NCBI RefSeq assembly: GCF_014652875.1
Contig: NZ_BMZQ01000001.1
Coordinates: 1,302,001-1,366,000, forward strand
Length of the DNA: 64,000 nucleotides
Direction: 5' to 3'
Source of the DNA: Tianweitania populi
GTDB lineage: Bacteria > Pseudomonadota > Alphaproteobacteria > Rhizobiales > Rhizobiaceae
The position numbers and the translations under genes were made by a program. The notes under the pieces are model-generated. The model was not told where the DNA came from. It saw only the letters and a program-made list of their open reading frames with translations, and searched no databases. Below are positions 43,248 through 54,810 of this stretch, in pieces. Each line of letters starts with the position of its first letter. Within the stretch, counting starts at the first letter, position 1.

Positions 43248-43889
43248 TTAAGCTAGGCGGGCTTCCCACTTCTCAAGGAAGTCCGCGATCGAAAGCGCCT
43301 GCATATCAGGGATGGCCTCGAACAACTGTTCCTTCGGCCAATCCCACCAGCCGAGCCGCTCGATCCGCTCCGCGATCGCCGGCTCGAATCGCCGCCGCAG
43401 AACCTTCGCCGGCACGCCAGCCACGATCGTGAAGGGCGCGACATCCCGGCTCACCACCGCATTCGCCCCGATCACCGCGCCGTTGCCGATCGTCACCCCC
43501 GGCAAGATCACCGCCCCGTGCCCGATCCAGACATCGTGCCCGATCACCACCCGCGCCTGCGCCCGGCTATCTCGCACCGACTGGTCCACGCCGAGAAAGC
43601 GGAAGAACTCGTTCGGCCGATAACTCACCTTGTGGCTCGTAATCCGCTCGATCGGATGCGCAAGAGCATTGATCCGCGTGTTCGAAGCAATCGAACAGAA
43701 CTTCCCGATCGTCGCATGCGCCCCTTCCGCATGACGCTCGAAATAGCTGTAATCGCCAACGGTCACGTCCCTCAGGATCACCCGTTCCGCAATCACCACA
43801 TGCCGACCGAGCTTGCAGCCCTTCAACTCCGCGCTCTGGTGAAAGCGCGGTTCATCGGGAATAAAGCGGAGGTCTTCAGGATCAGCCAT
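43248..43889 (-). CDS. hexapeptide-repeat acyltransferase (CatB/PhnT-like)
   Basis: A 213-residue left-handed beta-helix acyltransferase. Hexapeptide repeats run from LGRHVVIAERVILRDVTVGDY and resume in VVIGHDVWIGHGAVILPGVTIGNGAVIGANAVV. The insertion with HPIERITSHKVSYRPNEFF is the loop found in xenobiotic (CatB) and phosphonate-associated acyltransferases. Uses an acyl-CoA to modify a small molecule; no phosphonate genes are adjacent. Converges with the kinase gene, with a gap of nine nt. Confidence 0.83.
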   Translation of the reverse strand: MADPEDLRFIPDEPRFHQSAELKGCKLGRHVVIAERVILRDVTVGDYSYFERHAEGAHATIGKFCSIASNTRINALAHPIERITSHKVSYRPNEFFRFLGVDQSVRDSRAQARVVIGHDVWIGHGAVILPGVTIGNGAVIGANAVVSRDVAPFTIVAGVPAKVLRRRFEPAIAERIERLGWWDWPKEQLFEAIPDMQALSIADFLEKWEARLA

Positions 43890-43928
43890 CCGCCTGCTTT
43901 ACAGAGCTGGATGGCAATCAGGCAAGGA

Positions 43929-44417
43929 TCAGGGCTTGCCCTTGCTCCACGTCACGTTTTGCCCGTAGAGCGGAACAGTCGAGATCGCCATCTTGGCCGA
44001 CCCATCCTGCACCTGGCGCGAATGCGAAAGGTAGATCAGCGTATCGTTCTGCCGATCATAAATCCGCTTCACCATCCGCTGCTTCCAGATCAAACTAATG
44101 CGCTGATCGAATACTTCCTCGCCGCCCTTGCCCAGATCAATATCGCCAACCGTGATCGGCCCGGTCTGCCTGCAGGCGATGGAGGAGTCGGACGGATCCT
44201 CGAACCAATTGCCCTTCTTCAAGCGATCAAACAAACCGCGCTCGAAATAGGAAACATGGCAGGTCACGCCGGATACTTTCGGGTCTGTGATCGCCTCGAC
44301 AATGATGTCATTGCCGAGCCAATCGACACCCACCTTGCCGACTTCGTCAGCCTGAACAACAGGCGCGAATCCGACGATCGCGATCAATGCGGCCGCGGCA
44401 GTTGCACGAAACGACAT
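43929..44417 (-). CDS. creA: CreA-family secreted protein
   Basis: A 162-residue protein with a signal peptide (FRATAAAALIAIVGFAPVVQA, about residues 3-23) and the CreA-type mature region: DEVGKVGVDWLGNDIIVEA, TCHVSYFERGLFDRLKKG and SIACRQTGPI, including two cysteines. The family occurs widely in proteobacteria and its function is unknown. An open frame extends to 44492, but the ATG at 44417 has AAAGGA six nt upstream and is preferred. Confidence 0.87.
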   Translation of the reverse strand: MSFRATAAAALIAIVGFAPVVQADEVGKVGVDWLGNDIIVEAITDPKVSGVTCHVSYFERGLFDRLKKGNWFEDPSDSSIACRQTGPITVGDIDLGKGGEEVFDQRISLIWKQRMVKRIYDRQNDTLIYLSHSRQVQDGSAKMAISTVPLYGQNVTWSKGKP

Positions 44418-44534
44418 CCGGATTCCTTTGTTCAACATGGACCGGCGTGAAAATGGTGCATCCAAACACAAGTGCAAGCGGTACAGCGGCAAGATGCACC
44501 TTTCCGCAACACGCGGGAATGGCTATCAAGTCGC

Positions 44535-44693
44535 ATGCGCCCGCTCCTGCCCACCTCTGCCGCCCCGCTCCGCCGTTTGGCGGCTTTGCTGGTTGCAGCT
44601 ACAGTGACCGGGCTGAGCTTCGCGCTTTGGATGGACAAGGGTCCGGCCATCTTCATGGCGCTCGTTCAATCGGCCATGTCCTGGTGCTTTTGA
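44535..44693 (+). CDS. small membrane protein upstream of SCO1
   Basis: A 52-residue protein with one hydrophobic segment (LAALLVAATVTGLSFAL) and a C-terminal FMALVQSAMSWCF. I recall similar short membrane proteins ending in SWCF or AWCF upstream of sco genes in Hyphomicrobiales. It stops 22 nt before the SCO1 start, so co-transcription is likely. Function unknown; the C-terminal Cys could take part in metal or electron chemistry, but that is speculation. Confidence 0.55.
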   Translation: MRPLLPTSAAPLRRLAALLVAATVTGLSFALWMDKGPAIFMALVQSAMSWCF

Positions 44694-44715
44694 TCCGAAT
44701 CGAAGGAGTTCGTCG

Positions 44716-45297
44716 ATGATGCGCGTCATCCTCATTGCCGCAGCCCTGCTTGCGGCAGTTGTCGTGGGCATCGGGTCCTTCGTAATCTATCAGGGCGCGT
44801 CGAGCACTGAAGCCCGCGCCTTCGGCGACCCGTTCACGCTGGTGGATCAGGACGGCAAGCCTGTGACGGAAGCCGCCTTCCGCGGCCATCCCTCGGCGGT
44901 CTTCTTCGGCTTCACCCACTGCCCGGAAGTCTGCCCCACCACCCTGTTCGAAATGGATGGCTGGCTGAAAACGCTTGGCGACGAGGGCAAGAACATCCGC
45001 GCCTACTTCGTTTCGGTTGATCCCGAGCGTGATACGCCGGAGATCATGAAGTCCTATGTCGGCAATGTGTCTGACCGTATCGTCGGCCTGACCGGTGAAA
45101 CAGCCAAAGTGGAAGCCATGGCGAAGTCCTTCGGCATCTACTTCCGCAAGGTTCCGCTGGAAGGCGACGACTACACGATGGATCACACGGCGTCCGTTCT
45201 GCTGCTCAAGCCCGACGGCGACTTCTTCGGCACGATTGCCTATGAGGAAAATTCGCAGGCAGCGATTGCCAAGCTGAAGCGGCTGGCGGGCGCCTGA
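44716..45297 (+). CDS. SCO1/SenC-family copper chaperone
   Basis: A 193-residue protein anchored by one N-terminal membrane helix (about 5-24). The copper-binding motif is FTHCPEVCP, and the conserved histidine is in DYTMDHTASVLLL near the C-terminus. The family delivers copper to cytochrome c oxidase or acts in thiol redox control. The upstream small membrane protein and the downstream prmA (TGATG overlap) are on one transcript. No cox genes are nearby. Confidence 0.93.
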   Translation: MMRVILIAAALLAAVVVGIGSFVIYQGASSTEARAFGDPFTLVDQDGKPVTEAAFRGHPSAVFFGFTHCPEVCPTTLFEMDGWLKTLGDEGKNIRAYFVSVDPERDTPEIMKSYVGNVSDRIVGLTGETAKVEAMAKSFGIYFRKVPLEGDDYTMDHTASVLLLKPDGDFFGTIAYEENSQAAIAKLKRLAGA

Positions 45298-46160
45298 TGG
45301 TCGATCAAGTCAGGTTGTTTTTCGTCGGCGAAGGCAAACCCGTTCGCGATCTTCACCGGCAACTGGAAGCAGTGTTCGAGGAAGACGGCTATCCCATCGC
45401 GATGGTCGAACTGGACGAAGCAGCCGATCGGCACGAGATTTCCATCTATGCCGACGCCGAAGACGAGACGGCGGAAGAGCGCATCCGATCAGCCGCTCCG
45501 GACCTCACGATCAGCCGCGAGGAATTGCCGGAGATCGATTGGGTCACGGCTTCGCTGCAGGGACTGAAGCCGGTGCGCGCCGGCCGCTTTCTCGTTCATG
45601 GCCATCATGATCGTGACCGGCTGCAGCCCAGTGACATCGGCATCGAGATCGAAGCGGGTCTAGCCTTCGGCACCGGCCATCATGGTACGACTGCTGGCTG
45701 CTTGACGGTCATCGGCGAGGTCGTCAGGCGGGAAAACCCGCGCTGGATGCTGGACCTGGGAACCGGCAGTGCGGTCCTCGCCATCGCCATGGCTAAGCTG
45801 ACGCGACGCCGCGTGCTTGCGACCGACATCGATCCGGTTGCCGTGCGGGTTGCAGTCGAAAACGCCCGCCTCAATCAGGTGGGCGATCTCGTGCGCGGCG
45901 AAACCGCGATCGGCTTTGCACACCGCGCCACCATGGCGGCGGCACCTTTCGACCTGATCGTCGCAAACATCCTGGCAAAGCCGTTGATGCGGCTGGCACC
46001 CGAGATGCGCAATCATCTCGTGCCCGGGGGATCGGTGATCCTGTCGGGCATTCTGCAGCGACAGCGCAATGCCGTCATTGCCGCCTATGTCGCTCAAGGC
46101 TTTCGGCACATTCGCACCCTGCCGCTTGAAGGCTGGGTCACGCTTCATCTGAAGCGCTGA
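45297..46160 (+). CDS. prmA: ribosomal protein L11 methyltransferase
   Basis: A 287-residue SAM-dependent methyltransferase that trimethylates ribosomal protein L11. The SAM site is LDLGTGSAVLAIAMAKL, preceded by the family segment GLAFGTGHHGTTAGCL; the catalytic motif is NILAKPL. It is overlapped by one base with the SCO1 gene. The N-terminal 90 residues form the L11-recognition part. A terminator hairpin lies directly after it. Confidence 0.93.
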   Translation: MVDQVRLFFVGEGKPVRDLHRQLEAVFEEDGYPIAMVELDEAADRHEISIYADAEDETAEERIRSAAPDLTISREELPEIDWVTASLQGLKPVRAGRFLVHGHHDRDRLQPSDIGIEIEAGLAFGTGHHGTTAGCLTVIGEVVRRENPRWMLDLGTGSAVLAIAMAKLTRRRVLATDIDPVAVRVAVENARLNQVGDLVRGETAIGFAHRATMAAAPFDLIVANILAKPLMRLAPEMRNHLVPGGSVILSGILQRQRNAVIAAYVAQGFRHIRTLPLEGWVTLHLKR

Positions 46161-46165
46161 AACGA

Positions 46166-46191
46166 AAAAGGCGACCTTTCGGCCGCCTTTT
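46166..46191 (+). terminator. intrinsic terminator after prmA
   Basis: AAAAGGCGACC (46166-46176) and GGCCGCCTTTT (46181-46191) form an 11-bp stem with one mismatch and a TTTC loop, ending in a T-run. It can also serve the convergent 54-aa ORF on the minus strand. Confidence 0.85.
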
Positions 46192-46209
46192 GCATTCCAT
46201 GAGCAGTGC

Positions 46210-46374
46210 TCAGTAACCCGCGGAGATGCTCCGGCGAGCAAGCACGTCGGCGCGGGTGCGGCCGTTCTTGGCTTCGAAAGCATCAACGACGCGCTGTGCT
46301 TCACGGAAGCGGGCATCCATCAGAGCGTTGAGGGCGTTGCGGAAGAAGCCACGCTTAGCGGTCTGTGCAGTCAT
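46210..46374 (-). CDS. small hypothetical protein (54 aa)
   Basis: A 54-residue basic helical protein beginning MTAQTAKRGFFRNALNALMD and ending in RRSISAGY. The composition recalls DUF1127-like small proteins of rhizobia, but I cannot confirm membership. The ATG at 46374 has GGAG six nt upstream; an open frame to 46530 continues without support. It converges with prmA across the terminator. Possibly a regulatory peptide. Confidence 0.6.
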   Translation of the reverse strand: MTAQTAKRGFFRNALNALMDARFREAQRVVDAFEAKNGRTRADVLARRSISAGY

Positions 46375-46554
46375 CTCAATCTCCATCTGTTTGTGTTCTG
46401 AGAAGAAAGGTAAGCTGCACTGACCTACTTTGCCATGCAGAATTGTGCATGGCAGCAATGTCGTTTTGCAATGCACAAAAACGAGCTGCTCATCTTTGCA
46501 CCATCCGGCTCGCCGGCGTGCTAAGAACACGCTGCATCATCAACAGAGCGCATC

Positions 46555-48381
46555 ATGTTTCAGTCTTTTGAATCGCTGACCGACCCATCCCAAGGCCGCG
46601 AGCGCGTGGCCAAGTTGCGCCGCCTGATGGAAGAAACCGGCGTGGACGGCTTCCTCGTTCCGCGGGCAGACGAGCATCAGGGCGAATATGTTCCGCCTCG
46701 CGCAGAACGCCTTCAGTGGCTGACGGGCTTCACAGGTTCGGCCGGCATCGCACTGATCCTCAAGAGCATCGCCCTGATCTTCGTGGATGGCCGCTACACT
46801 CTGCAGGTACGCAACCAAGCTGATCCACAAACCTTCGGCTTCGAAAGCCTAGTGGACTCACCACCGCCGATCTGGATCGAGCAAAACCTGGAGCGCGGAA
46901 CGCGTCTCGGCTTCGACCCTTGGCTGCATACGGTGGCGGAAGTTCGCACCTTGCGACAGGCTGTCGAACAACGTGGCGCATCCCTGGTTGCCGTCGACAA
47001 TTTGGTTGATCTCATTTGGGACGATCAGCCGGAACCGCCACTTGGCCGCGCTGCGATCCAGCCGGAAGCCTATGCGGGCGAACTGGCCAAAAACAAGCTG
47101 CCCAGGCTGGCAGCGCGCGTCCGCGACACCGGCATCGACGCTACCGTGCTCACAGACCCTTCCTCCGTGGCATGGGCCTTCAACATTCGTGGCAGCGATG
47201 TGCTCCATACGCCGCTCTCTCTCAGCTTTGCCATTCTGCCGGCGGAAGGTCTGCCGCAGTTGTTCATTGATGAGCGCAAGCTCGACATTGAGACCAAAGC
47301 CTACCTCACGCAGCTCTGCGATCTGCGGGCTCCTACAGACCTTGAAGGCGCCCTTGCCAAGCTTTCCAAGAATGCCGTTATCGGCCTCGACTTCGGTCTT
47401 GCCGCCGAGAAGCTGCGCCTGATCGTGGAAGACAACGGCGGTCGGGTTGTGCCGCTCGCAGATCCGGCGCGCCTGCCCCGTGCTACCAAGAACGCAGCCG
47501 AGCTCGAAGGCAGCCGCGCCGCCCATCGCCGCGATGGCGCGGCCATCGTGAACTTCCTGCATTGGGTGGAACAGCAGCAAGGCGGGAAGGTCGATGAAAT
47601 CACCACCGTCGAGAAGCTAGAAGGTTTTCGTCGCACGGCCGGCGATGAAGCGCAGATGCCCCTTCGCGACATTTCCTTCGACACGATCTCCGGCTCCGGC
47701 CCGAATGGCGCCATCATGCATTATCGCGTGACGCGCAAGACCAACCGCGTGCTCGAACAGAACGAGTTGTATCTTGTGGATTCCGGGGCGCAGTATCAGG
47801 ACGGCACCACCGACATTACCCGCACCACCATCATCGGCACGCCAACGGCGGAGATGATCAGGTATTACACGATCGTGCTGAAAGGCCTAATCGCTATTTC
47901 GCTGCTGCGCTTCCCAGCAGGCACGCGCGGTTGCGACATCGATGCGGTGGCGCGCCTGAACCACTGGAAGGCCGGACTCGATTTCGCCCATGGCACCGGC
48001 CACGGCGTCGGCTCCTATCTCGCCGTGCATGAAGGGCCGCAGCGCATCGCCAAGACCGGCACGGAAAAGCTGTTGGCCGGCATGATCCTGTCCAACGAGC
48101 CCGGCTATTACAAACCCGGCTCCTACGGCATCCGGCTGGAAAACCTGATCGTGGTGGAAGCAGCTGCCGACGTGGATGGCGGCGACATTCCGATGCACAG
48201 CTTCGAGACGCTGACGCTCTGCCCGTTTGAACGGCGGCTGATCGACCCGAGCGTGCTGGCTGTTGAAGAGCGCAACTGGCTCGACACCTACCATGCCTGG
48301 GTTCAACGCGAATTGGGTTCGCTCGTTTCCGGCGACGCGGCCAAATGGCTGGAAGAAAAAACGCAGCCGCTCGAAGGCTGA
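46555..48381 (+). CDS. pepP: Xaa-Pro aminopeptidase (M24B)
   Basis: A 608-residue M24-family metallopeptidase that removes N-terminal residues before proline. It has two creatinase-like N-terminal domains (about 1-300) and a pita-bread catalytic domain. Metal ligands are visible: Asp in LYLVDSGAQYQDGTTDITRT, His in AHGTGHGVGSYLAVHEGP, and Glu in LSNEPGYYKPGSYGIRLE. The length matches the longer three-domain form. It ends directly against the convergent azlD gene (0-nt gap). Confidence 0.92.
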   Translation: MFQSFESLTDPSQGRERVAKLRRLMEETGVDGFLVPRADEHQGEYVPPRAERLQWLTGFTGSAGIALILKSIALIFVDGRYTLQVRNQADPQTFGFESLVDSPPPIWIEQNLERGTRLGFDPWLHTVAEVRTLRQAVEQRGASLVAVDNLVDLIWDDQPEPPLGRAAIQPEAYAGELAKNKLPRLAARVRDTGIDATVLTDPSSVAWAFNIRGSDVLHTPLSLSFAILPAEGLPQLFIDERKLDIETKAYLTQLCDLRAPTDLEGALAKLSKNAVIGLDFGLAAEKLRLIVEDNGGRVVPLADPARLPRATKNAAELEGSRAAHRRDGAAIVNFLHWVEQQQGGKVDEITTVEKLEGFRRTAGDEAQMPLRDISFDTISGSGPNGAIMHYRVTRKTNRVLEQNELYLVDSGAQYQDGTTDITRTTIIGTPTAEMIRYYTIVLKGLIAISLLRFPAGTRGCDIDAVARLNHWKAGLDFAHGTGHGVGSYLAVHEGPQRIAKTGTEKLLAGMILSNEPGYYKPGSYGIRLENLIVVEAAADVDGGDIPMHSFETLTLCPFERRLIDPSVLAVEERNWLDTYHAWVQRELGSLVSGDAAKWLEEKTQPLEG

Positions 48382-48678
48382 TCAGGCCAGCCAGTGCCGC
48401 ATGGCGATCAGCACTGCGGCACCGGCTACAAAGCCGATGAACATCGGCGCACGCAGGCAAACAAGGGCGGCCACCAACAGAGCCGACCATTCGGCGGGCC
48501 CGCCGTTCATGGCAGCAGGCGCAACCAGCGTCGTCAAGACAGCAGCCGGCACGGCCTCAAGCCCCGCCTGAACACGCGGATGGATGCTGTCGAACCGCGA
48601 CAGAACAATGTGGCCACCGATGCGCGTCAAATAGGTCGCCAAACCGCCGAGCAGGATGATCCAAAGGTTGACGCTCAT
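48382..48678 (-). CDS. azlD: AzlD-family amino-acid exporter subunit
   Basis: A 98-residue membrane protein with three or four hydrophobic segments. It opens NLWIILLGGLATYLTRIGGH, the AzlD signature, and forms a two-subunit branched-chain amino-acid exporter with AzlC. The start lies four bases inside azlC, so translation is coupled. Substrate may be a branched-chain amino acid analogue; not shown here. Confidence 0.9.
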   Translation of the reverse strand: MSVNLWIILLGGLATYLTRIGGHIVLSRFDSIHPRVQAGLEAVPAAVLTTLVAPAAMNGGPAEWSALLVAALVCLRAPMFIGFVAGAAVLIAMRHWLA

Positions 48679-49424
48679 GATGTCGCCTCCTCGACTGCGG
48701 CCGCTTCAAGCGGAAGCGCAGCCCTTGGCGGCAAAGCTGCGGCGAGCAGGATACCGGCAAGCGCGCCTATGCTGACATGCCAGGGCGAACCGATGGTGCG
48801 ATAGGCGATCACCGATACGACAGCACTGACCAACACGACAGGAAGCCAGCGGGGCCGTTTTCGAAAGCCCATGACGAGGCCGAGGAAATAGATCGACAGC
48901 AGGAAGTCGAGCCCGATCGCATGAGCATCCGGCATGACCTGACTACCGAACTCGGCTCCGATCCAGGTCATCAAGATCCAGGAACAATACATCGGCAGCG
49001 CCATACCGGCATACCAGATGATCGTGATCCGCTTGCCGTTCTCGACGCGACGCTCGGACTCGGCAAAAACCGGATCGACCAGGAAAAAGAAAGCGACCGC
49101 TTTTCTGAGTGGCGACCAATGCGGCACATGCTGACCGATAGCCGCGGAATAGAGCACATGACGAAAGTTGACGGCAAAGATCGAAAACACGATCAGCCAC
49201 GGCGCGACATGCTGACCGAAGAGCTCGATGCCAACCATCTGGCTGGCCCCGCCATACACCGCCGCACTCATCAAGACGGCCTGAGCAACGGTCAGGCCAT
49301 TTTCAACGGCCATCGCACCGAACAGAACCGCAAAAGGTGCCGACGCCACGAAGATCGGCACCCCGGCTCGCACACCCTTCCAGAGGTGGTCAACGCGATC
49401 GCTCGACACGGATGTTGCTGACAT
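48675..49424 (-). CDS. azlC: AzlC-family amino-acid exporter subunit
   Basis: A 249-residue membrane protein with seven or so hydrophobic segments. The AzlC signature is FAVLFGAMAVENGLT with AAVYGGASQMVGIELFG. It pairs with AzlD to export branched-chain amino acids. A short soluble tail follows the last segment. It is the first gene of the pair; ligA lies upstream in the same direction across 84 nt. Confidence 0.92.
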   Translation of the reverse strand: MSATSVSSDRVDHLWKGVRAGVPIFVASAPFAVLFGAMAVENGLTVAQAVLMSAAVYGGASQMVGIELFGQHVAPWLIVFSIFAVNFRHVLYSAAIGQHVPHWSPLRKAVAFFFLVDPVFAESERRVENGKRITIIWYAGMALPMYCSWILMTWIGAEFGSQVMPDAHAIGLDFLLSIYFLGLVMGFRKRPRWLPVVLVSAVVSVIAYRTIGSPWHVSIGALAGILLAAALPPRAALPLEAAAVEEATS

Positions 49425-49508
49425 CGGCTGGACCCTGACAAGGAAGACTTGGCTCCGCGCTTAGGTGAAATGCCGCCGCGCGTCACACGAATTCCATTGA
49501 TCCAGCCT

Positions 49509-52031
<2,523 letters not shown>

Positions 52032-52089
52032 TTACGCTTAGGTGCGCAGACTTTTGCATCGCCCGCGCTCTTCGCTCAAGATGGCGTTG

Positions 52090-53766
52090 TCAGGAGGTTG
52101 GGGAAGTCCCACCAAGAAGACGTTCGGCGGCCGCGCGCGCTTCTTCCGTCACCGTGGCGCCCGACAACATGCGCGCAATCTCTTCCTTGCGTGCGCTCCG
52201 GTCGATCGAAGCAATGCCGGTCGACACCCGATCGGACGCGCCGGACTTGGTAATGAGGTAATGCACGGAAGCCCGCGCCGCGACCTGCGGAGCGTGGGTG
52301 ACGGACAGCACCTGCACCCTTTCAGACAACCGCGCCAACCGCTGGCCGATCGCATCCGCTACCGCGCCGCCCACGCCGGTATCGATTTCGTCAAAGACCA
52401 GCGTCGGTGCCGAGCCGCGATCCGCAAGCGCCACTTTCAGCGCCAGCAGGAAGCGCGACAGCTCGCCGCCGGATGCGACCTTCATGATCGGGCCGGCGCG
52501 TGTGCCGGGATTGGTGCGCACCCAGAATTCTATGAGGTCGTTGCCGTCCGCGCTGCGCAAACTCTGATCGGTCGACATCTCGACAATGAACTCTGCGCGC
52601 TCCAGCTTCAGCGCCGGCAGCTCCGCCATCACGGCCTTCACCAAACCGGCCGCAGCAGTCTGCCGTAAACTTGTGAGCTTGGCCGCATGCGCATCATAAA
52701 CCTGCTGCGAAGCGCGTGCTTCTTCTTCCAGCGCGGTCAGCCGTTCGGCGCCGGCATCGAGATCGGCTAGGTCTGCCACCATGCCGTCGCGCAACTTGGC
52801 GAGATCATCGACCGGCACATTGTATTTGCGCCCAGCCGCGCGCAGCGCGAACAAGCGCTCTTCGGTCTGTTCAAGAACACGCGGATCGTATTCCGTTGCC
52901 CGCAACGCGGCTTGAACTGATGATTGCGCGCCATCGAGCGACAGCAAGGCTTCGTCCAGCGAGGTGATGATCTCGTCCAGCAAACCCGGCACTTCCGGCG
53001 CCTTGCGTTGCAAACGGCGCAACAGGCTGGAAAGCTGCGGCACGGGCGAACTTGAACCCGACAGAACCTCCTCCGCATCCGAAATTTCAGACGCGATCTT
53101 TTCGGCCTGCATCATCGCGGTGCGCGTTGCGGCAAGCTGTTCTTCTTCGCCCGGCTGCGGATCGAGGTCGCTCAATTCCTTGGCCGAACTGCGGAGATAA
53201 TCCCCTTCCCGCTCAGCGGCTTCGACCCTGGCGCGATGGCTTGCAAGCGCCTGTTCCGCACCTTTCCAGCCACGCCAAGCCTTCTCGACGGAAACCACAG
53301 CACCATTGTGCCCGCCAAACGAATCGAGCGTCGTGCGATGCGCAGCAGGCTCCACGAGCGCGCGCTCGTCATGCTGGCCATGGATCTCCACCAGCAGGCG
53401 GCCGAACTGGCGCATCAAGCCGGCGCTGACGGGCTGATCGTTGATAAAGCCGCGCGTCCGGCCATCCGACGTCTGGATCCGGCGCAGAATGAGATCGCCG
53501 CTTTCATCCTCGATGGCATTTTCCCGCAGGAACCCGCGCGCGGCATGGTCGAGCGGAACATCGAAACTGGCGGTGACTTGGCCCTGCGTCGCGCCATGGC
53601 GTACCAAAGCGCCGTCGCCACGCGCACCGAGCGCCAGCGAAAGTGAGTCGAGCAGGATCGACTTGCCGGCGCCTGTTTCGCCGGTCAGCACGGAGAGACC
53701 GGCCGAAAGGTCGATCTCAAGACGTTCAATCAGGACGATATCGCGGATCGAAAGATGCGTGAGCAT
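52090..53766 (-). CDS. recN: DNA repair protein RecN
   Basis: A 558-residue SMC-like repair ATPase. Walker A GETGAGKS is at 29-36. A long coiled-coil follows, from about 150 to 400. The signature SGGELSRFLLALKVAL and the Walker B box TLVFDEIDTGVGG are near the C-terminus. RecN bridges DNA ends in double-strand-break repair. It lies 12 nt downstream of bamD and 70 nt upstream of ligA on the same strand. Confidence 0.96.
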   Translation of the reverse strand: MLTHLSIRDIVLIERLEIDLSAGLSVLTGETGAGKSILLDSLSLALGARGDGALVRHGATQGQVTASFDVPLDHAARGFLRENAIEDESGDLILRRIQTSDGRTRGFINDQPVSAGLMRQFGRLLVEIHGQHDERALVEPAAHRTTLDSFGGHNGAVVSVEKAWRGWKGAEQALASHRARVEAAEREGDYLRSSAKELSDLDPQPGEEEQLAATRTAMMQAEKIASEISDAEEVLSGSSSPVPQLSSLLRRLQRKAPEVPGLLDEIITSLDEALLSLDGAQSSVQAALRATEYDPRVLEQTEERLFALRAAGRKYNVPVDDLAKLRDGMVADLADLDAGAERLTALEEEARASQQVYDAHAAKLTSLRQTAAAGLVKAVMAELPALKLERAEFIVEMSTDQSLRSADGNDLIEFWVRTNPGTRAGPIMKVASGGELSRFLLALKVALADRGSAPTLVFDEIDTGVGGAVADAIGQRLARLSERVQVLSVTHAPQVAARASVHYLITKSGASDRVSTGIASIDRSARKEEIARMLSGATVTEEARAAAERLLGGTSPTS

Positions 53767-53778
53767 CAGGCGCGATGA

Positions 53779-54639
53779 TTACGTGCCGGCGATTGCAGAT
53801 CCGACCTTGGACAGCCACGAGCCGGGATTGGCACGCGGCTCAAGCCCGCCGGACTGCAGCAACGTGTAGGAATCCTTGTACCACTGGCTGTCCGGGTAAT
53901 TCTGCCCCAGAGCCGCGGCGGCCGACTGTGCTTCCGTCGCCAGACCCATCGCAAGATAGGTTTCCGTCAAGCGTGCAAGCGCCTCTTCGACGTGACGCGT
54001 ATTGCCGTAAACTTCCACCACGTAGCGGAAACGCTTCGCGGCAGCGATATATTCGCGGCGCTCGAGGTAATAGCGGCCAACCTGCATTTCCTTGCCGGCA
54101 AGCTGGTCGCGGGCGAAGCGGATCTTGGCCTGCGCATCCTCGACATATTCCGAGTCGGGCCAGCGCTGAGCAACCTCTTCCATCGCCTCGATGGCGCGGC
54201 GCGATTCCTTCTGGTCCTGCGTCACGTCCTTGATCTGGCGGAAGTAAGCCAGGCCGACGATGTACTGGGCGTAAGCCGCGTCTTCCGAGGACGGGTAAAG
54301 CTGCACATAGCGCTTACCCTGGTTGATCGCTTCCTCGTATTTGCCCTGCCGGTAATTGGTGAAGGCACCCATCACCATCGATTTGCGGGCATATTCCGAA
54401 TAGGGATGCTGGCGGTCCACCGCTTCGAACTTCTTGCTCGCCTCGTTGAGGCGACCGGCGTTCAGGTTCGCGAGGCCCTGATTGTAAAGCTGATCGGCCG
54501 GCTCGGTCTGCTCGACATACGTGGCCAGATCGATGTCGTCATTGGACGCGCAAGCGCCCAGGCTCAACGGCAGAATTGCCAGTCCACTCAGAAGCGCGAT
54601 CTTGCGCGCTGTCATCGTTCGAAAGGTCGAAACGGCCAT
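53779..54639 (-). CDS. bamD: outer-membrane assembly lipoprotein BamD
   Basis: A 286-residue lipoprotein subunit of the BAM complex, which inserts beta-barrel proteins into the outer membrane. The lipobox is LSLGAC near residue 30, followed by TPR repeats (for example [35 protein letters not shown]). An open frame reaches 54699, but the ATG at 54639 has GAGAGGGG upstream. It lies between lpxC and recN, 12 nt before recN. Confidence 0.94.
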   Translation of the reverse strand: MAVSTFRTMTARKIALLSGLAILPLSLGACASNDDIDLATYVEQTEPADQLYNQGLANLNAGRLNEASKKFEAVDRQHPYSEYARKSMVMGAFTNYRQGKYEEAINQGKRYVQLYPSSEDAAYAQYIVGLAYFRQIKDVTQDQKESRRAIEAMEEVAQRWPDSEYVEDAQAKIRFARDQLAGKEMQVGRYYLERREYIAAAKRFRYVVEVYGNTRHVEEALARLTETYLAMGLATEAQSAAAALGQNYPDSQWYKDSYTLLQSGGLEPRANPGSWLSKVGSAIAGT

Positions 54640-54810
54640 CAAACACCCCTCTCCGCACTTAGCTGCATGCGGATCTCGTCGCCCCGCCATAGACCACATC
54701 GCCCATGAGGAGCAACGCTATGTTCACGCATTGGTGCAATTTTGTGGCAGCAAGCCATGTTCAGGCAGCTTGCCCACAGCCGGGCAAGCCCCACCGATCG
54801 CCAAGACCGA

